18,175 bases of DNA from an uncultured Erysipelotrichaceae bacterium (GTDB lineage Bacteria > Bacillota_I > Bacilli_A > Erysipelotrichales > Erysipelotrichaceae), in contig CALCFG010000122.1 in the NCBI GenBank assembly GCA_937900565.1, positions 1 through 18,175 on the forward strand, given 5' to 3'. Positions 15,954-18,175 of this stretch are shown piece after piece. Position 1 is the first letter of the stretch, and the number at the start of each line of letters is the position of its first letter. The notes under the pieces were generated by a model. It searched no databases. It had not been told where the DNA came from and worked only from the letters and a program-made list of their open reading frames with translations. The translations under genes and the position numbers were made by a program.

Positions 15954-16724
15954 CTATAAGTCGTATGCTTCATTTAATTCTTCAGTATAATTATCCCAAG
16001 ATTCTGCAAAGTTAAAAATTTCATAACGATCGGTTGCTTCACTACCTTTCGTCACATAGAAGAATCCTTTATTTTGATATTTACTTGAATCTAATTTCTG
16101 ACCTTGTTTATAAGTCCATTCAGCTTCAATATAATAACCATCATCTGGTCGTCGTTCACTGCCTTCAACATAACCGCTACTTACAATAGTTACCGATTCA
16201 ACTTCCAATAATTGATCACGACCATATTCTTCAATTAACAAGTCTAAATCGGAATAGAATTGCCAACGGGATTGTTCAATAAAGCTTAGTGCTTTTTCCC
16301 CATAGATGTATTGGCTACCACCAACATCATAGTTTCCATCTTTATTTGTCCAAGTGAAATAATCTACAATAAAACACTTAACAATATTTTCTGCAATCGC
16401 TTGATCATCTTTATCCGCTAAAGATTGTGTTAAATCTTTAAAGTATGTTTGATAGACTTCAGTCGGATTATTTCCAATTTCATAGAAATCATTTTTTAAA
16501 CGTTTACTATCGGATTGCAACACTTCGCCTTGTGCATTACTCGAACGAGTAGCAATTCTAAAAATATTGAAACCCATAATCCCTACTGTGATAATTGAAA
16601 TAACTAACGTTACTACAATCAATCCTTGATTAATTTTACGATTGCGACGTTTCATTCGCTTTTTTTCCATTAATGCATGTTTTTCTTCAGCTGTTAATGG
16701 ACGTTTATCCGTTGAATTGCTCAT
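15954..16724 (-). CDS. Unknown single-pass membrane protein, extracellular domain
   Basis: I do not recognise this 256-residue protein. It has a very basic N-terminal segment (KKRMKRRNRK, 21-30), one membrane helix at about 32-54, and a hydrophilic C-terminal domain of about 200 residues, so the bulk should lie outside the cell. There are no Cys motifs like those of the LCP tail. I chose the ATG at 16724 (MSNSTDKRPL) because AAGGAG lies 6 bases upstream; a frame extension of five codons exists but lacks that site. It overlaps the end of the GT2 gene by 20 bases and its stop is 8 bases from the LCP start, so the three are co-translated. The placement suggests a partner in glycopolymer assembly or attachment; this is inference. 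Confidence 0.85.
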   Translation of the reverse strand: MSNSTDKRPLTAEEKHALMEKKRMKRRNRKINQGLIVVTLVISIITVGIMGFNIFRIATRSSNAQGEVLQSDSKRLKNDFYEIGNNPTEVYQTYFKDLTQSLADKDDQAIAENIVKCFIVDYFTWTNKDGNYDVGGSQYIYGEKALSFIEQSRWQFYSDLDLLIEEYGRDQLLEVESVTIVSSGYVEGSERRPDDGYYIEAEWTYKQGQKLDSSKYQNKGFFYVTKGSEATDRYEIFNFAESWDNYTEELNEAYDL

Positions 16725-17670
16725 CGTCTTCTCCTTCATAATATTTTCTTATAATAAAATTTGGTCGCTTCTTTGTTTCCATGTAAGTTTTAGACAAATA
16801 CTCACCCAAAATTCCAATCGCAAGTAATTGAATTCCCCCTAAGAAAAGAATCATAACCATCATGCTTGGATATCCTGGAACTGGATCCTTAAATATCAAA
16901 GCTTTAATAAAGACATATATCATATAGCAAAAAGTTGCAAAAGATATAAATAAACCACTAAAAGTAGCCAATTGTAATGGAGCTGTTGTAAATGCAACAA
17001 TTCCTGAGATTGCATATTTAAATAATCCCCAAAATGACCAACTGGTTTCACCTGCTACCCGTTCAACATTTTGGTATTCTAAATACTTTGTTTTATAACC
17101 TACCCAAACAAATAGTCCTTTAGAAAAACGTTGTGTTTCAGTTAAAGATAATATACTATCCACGACTTCACGTTTCATTAATCTAAAGTCTCTTGCACCA
17201 TCTACAATTTCAACTTCCGTGAATTTATTAATCAGTTTATAAAACTGACGGGCAAAGAAGCTACGAATTGGCGGTTCACCTTTTCGGTCAACACGACGCA
17301 AACCAACCACATCATATCCTTCATTTTTGATGCAATCAAACATTTGCGGTAAGTAACTTGGTGGATCTTGTAAATCCGCATCCATTACCGTTACATAATC
17401 CCCTTTAGCTTTTGTTAGTCCCGCTAACAATGCTCCTTCTTTACCAAAGTTACGGGAAAATTCAACAACTTTAACTACATCATTATGGTGATGATATAAA
17501 TCCATTAATTGATTCAATGTATCATCCTTACTTCCGTCATTTACAAATATAATTTCATAATCATAAGGTAATGATTCCATTTGTTTACTTAATGCATCGT
17601 AAAATAGATGCACTGTTTCCTGCTCATTATAGCAAGGAACCACTACGCTGAGTAATTCTATCTTTTCCAT
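16705..17670 (-). CDS. GT2 polyprenyl-phosphate glycosyltransferase (GtrB/DPM1-like)
   Basis: A 321-residue family 2 glycosyltransferase that moves a sugar from a nucleotide donor to undecaprenyl phosphate on the inner face of the membrane. Motifs: VVVPCYNEQETV (9-20), FVNDGSKDDT (42-51), DADLQDP (97-103, metal-binding DxD), QRFSKGLFVW (180-189), then two membrane helices (about 224-256 and 268-292) with the GILGEYLSKTYMETKKRP ending typical of GtrB/ArnC-type enzymes. First gene of the GT2-unknown-LCP operon. No ribosome site is evident; TAAAAT lies only 7 bases before the ATG (17678-17683). The donor sugar is unknown. A dTDP sugar from the nearby rml genes or UDP-glucose are both possible. 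The family call is secure. Confidence 0.94.
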   Translation of the reverse strand: MEKIELLSVVVPCYNEQETVHLFYDALSKQMESLPYDYEIIFVNDGSKDDTLNQLMDLYHHHNDVVKVVEFSRNFGKEGALLAGLTKAKGDYVTVMDADLQDPPSYLPQMFDCIKNEGYDVVGLRRVDRKGEPPIRSFFARQFYKLINKFTEVEIVDGARDFRLMKREVVDSILSLTETQRFSKGLFVWVGYKTKYLEYQNVERVAGETSWSFWGLFKYAISGIVAFTTAPLQLATFSGLFISFATFCYMIYVFIKALIFKDPVPGYPSMMVMILFLGGIQLLAIGILGEYLSKTYMETKKRPNFIIRKYYEGEDDEQFNG

Positions 17671-17677
17671 ATACTTA

Positions 17678-17683
17678 ATTTTA
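17678..17683 (-). promoter_or_regulatory. Possible -10 box of the GT2 operon
   Basis: TAAAAT on the - strand lies 7 bases upstream of the GT2 ATG, downstream of a terminator. No convincing -35 is visible. If used, the mRNA would start at or next to the ATG (leaderless). Confidence 0.35.
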
Positions 17684-17731
17684 ACATTGATTGGACATAT
17701 CTTTATGCTTTTTGGGCATTTATTACAAATA

Positions 17732-17766
17732 AAAAGTTATATCTGACAAATAAAGATATAACTTTT
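17732..17766 (-). terminator. Intrinsic terminator after the right-edge gene
   Basis: AAAAGTTATATCT (17732-17744) pairs perfectly with AGATATAACTTTT (17754-17766), 13 bp with a 9-base loop. On the - strand it ends in a U-rich tract (TTTTTATTTG), so it stops transcription of the gene at 17773. On the + strand the U-run is shorter. Confidence 0.88.
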
Positions 17767-17772
17767 ATTACT

Positions 17773-18175
17773 TTATTGAACTTCATTTGGTAAAGACTCA
17801 AAAATAACCTTTCGGTTTAAATCAAAACCATAATAAAGTTTAAACATTTTAAAATGATACTCATCCCCATATTCAATATCTGCTGAATGCACTGTATTTT
17901 TTCGATATCGTGTAATATGAATATCTTCATCTAAATGTGTTTGATAGTATTCAATTTGAATGGCTCTTTCTTCACTTCGTAACGCTACTTGATCATAAAC
18001 TAAATCCAAATAATTAATCTTTTTGTAAGCAAATAACAATGTTGCTAACGCTATTGGAATTAACAACAATTTTAGATTTATGCATTGAATTAATACTAAA
18101 CATAAACCGATTAAAAGATACACAGTATAAATACTACTGCGTGCACCAAAGATCGGACTAATTAACATTACACCA
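17773..18175 (-). CDS. Partial membrane protein, C-terminal end only (possible GT-C-like)
   Basis: The frame is open to the window edge, so the true start probably lies beyond it, although an ATG occurs at 18168. The visible 131-plus residues have one or two hydrophobic helices (about 12-48) and then a hydrophilic tail with RSEERAI and an ending that includes KLYYGFDLNR. A last membrane helix, then an R-E-x-x-I segment and a YYG close to the C-terminus, recalls polytopic bacterial membrane proteins of the DUF6056/GtrC kind that occur with GtrB-type enzymes. I cannot confirm this from a fragment. With the GT2 gene next door, a glycosylation role is plausible. It is separated from the GT2 gene by a terminator. 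Confidence 0.6.
   Translation of the reverse strand, partial: GVMLISPIFGARSSIYTVYLLIGLCLVLIQCINLKLLLIPIALATLLFAYKKINYLDLVYDQVALRSEERAIQIEYYQTHLDEDIHITRYRKNTVHSADIEYGDEYHFKMFKLYYGFDLNRKVIFESLPNEVQ

Noticed and set aside
16725..16739. Earlier ATG (MKEKT) for the unknown membrane protein
   Set aside because: The AAGGAG ribosome site lies downstream of it and is correctly spaced for the ATG at 16724.

Overview
This window looks like chromosomal DNA of a low-GC Bacillota (Firmicutes), most likely an Erysipelotrichia-type or related gut anaerobe. The evidence is AT-rich coding, AAGGAG-type ribosome sites, a DegV protein, MgtE transporters, and LCP wall-ligases instead of Gram-negative envelope genes. 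The taxonomic guess is inference. I see no rRNA, tRNA, CRISPR array, phage gene or insertion sequence, and no gene-free stretch over 300 bases.

Layout from left to right: a DegV lipid-binding protein (+ strand) converges on everything else (- strand), with a strong hairpin terminator between. Next is a two-gene NAD salvage operon: pncB, then a fused NadD-NadE protein whose glutaminase domain appears to have lost its catalytic Cys. Then come two tandem, same-length MgtE magnesium transporters. They are preceded by a leader that could encode a 25-aa peptide and could form two mutually exclusive RNA structures. Then come rmlA, an SDR-family sugar reductase/epimerase, and rmlB, making a dTDP-6-deoxysugar. 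Then come two collinear LCP (LytR-CpsA-Psr) membrane proteins with disulfide-type C-terminal tails. Finally there is a one-TM extracellular protein of unknown function, a GT2 polyprenyl-phosphate glycosyltransferase, and the 3' end of a membrane protein cut by the window edge.

How the genes fit together: the right two-thirds (7924-18175) reads as a cell-envelope glycopolymer locus. RmlA and RmlB make dTDP-4-keto-6-deoxyglucose and the SDR probably finishes the sugar. The GT2 enzyme probably loads a sugar onto undecaprenyl phosphate, and the LCP proteins probably attach finished polymer to the wall. The left third covers NAD recycling and magnesium uptake.

The most unusual items are: (1) the 46-cysteine modular tail of the 1040-aa LCP protein, whose first two modules are shared at nearly identical residue positions with the neighbouring LCP protein, which stops there; (2) the NadD-NadE fusion with a Cys-to-Gly change in the glutaminase site; (3) the attenuator-like leader of the mgtE pair.
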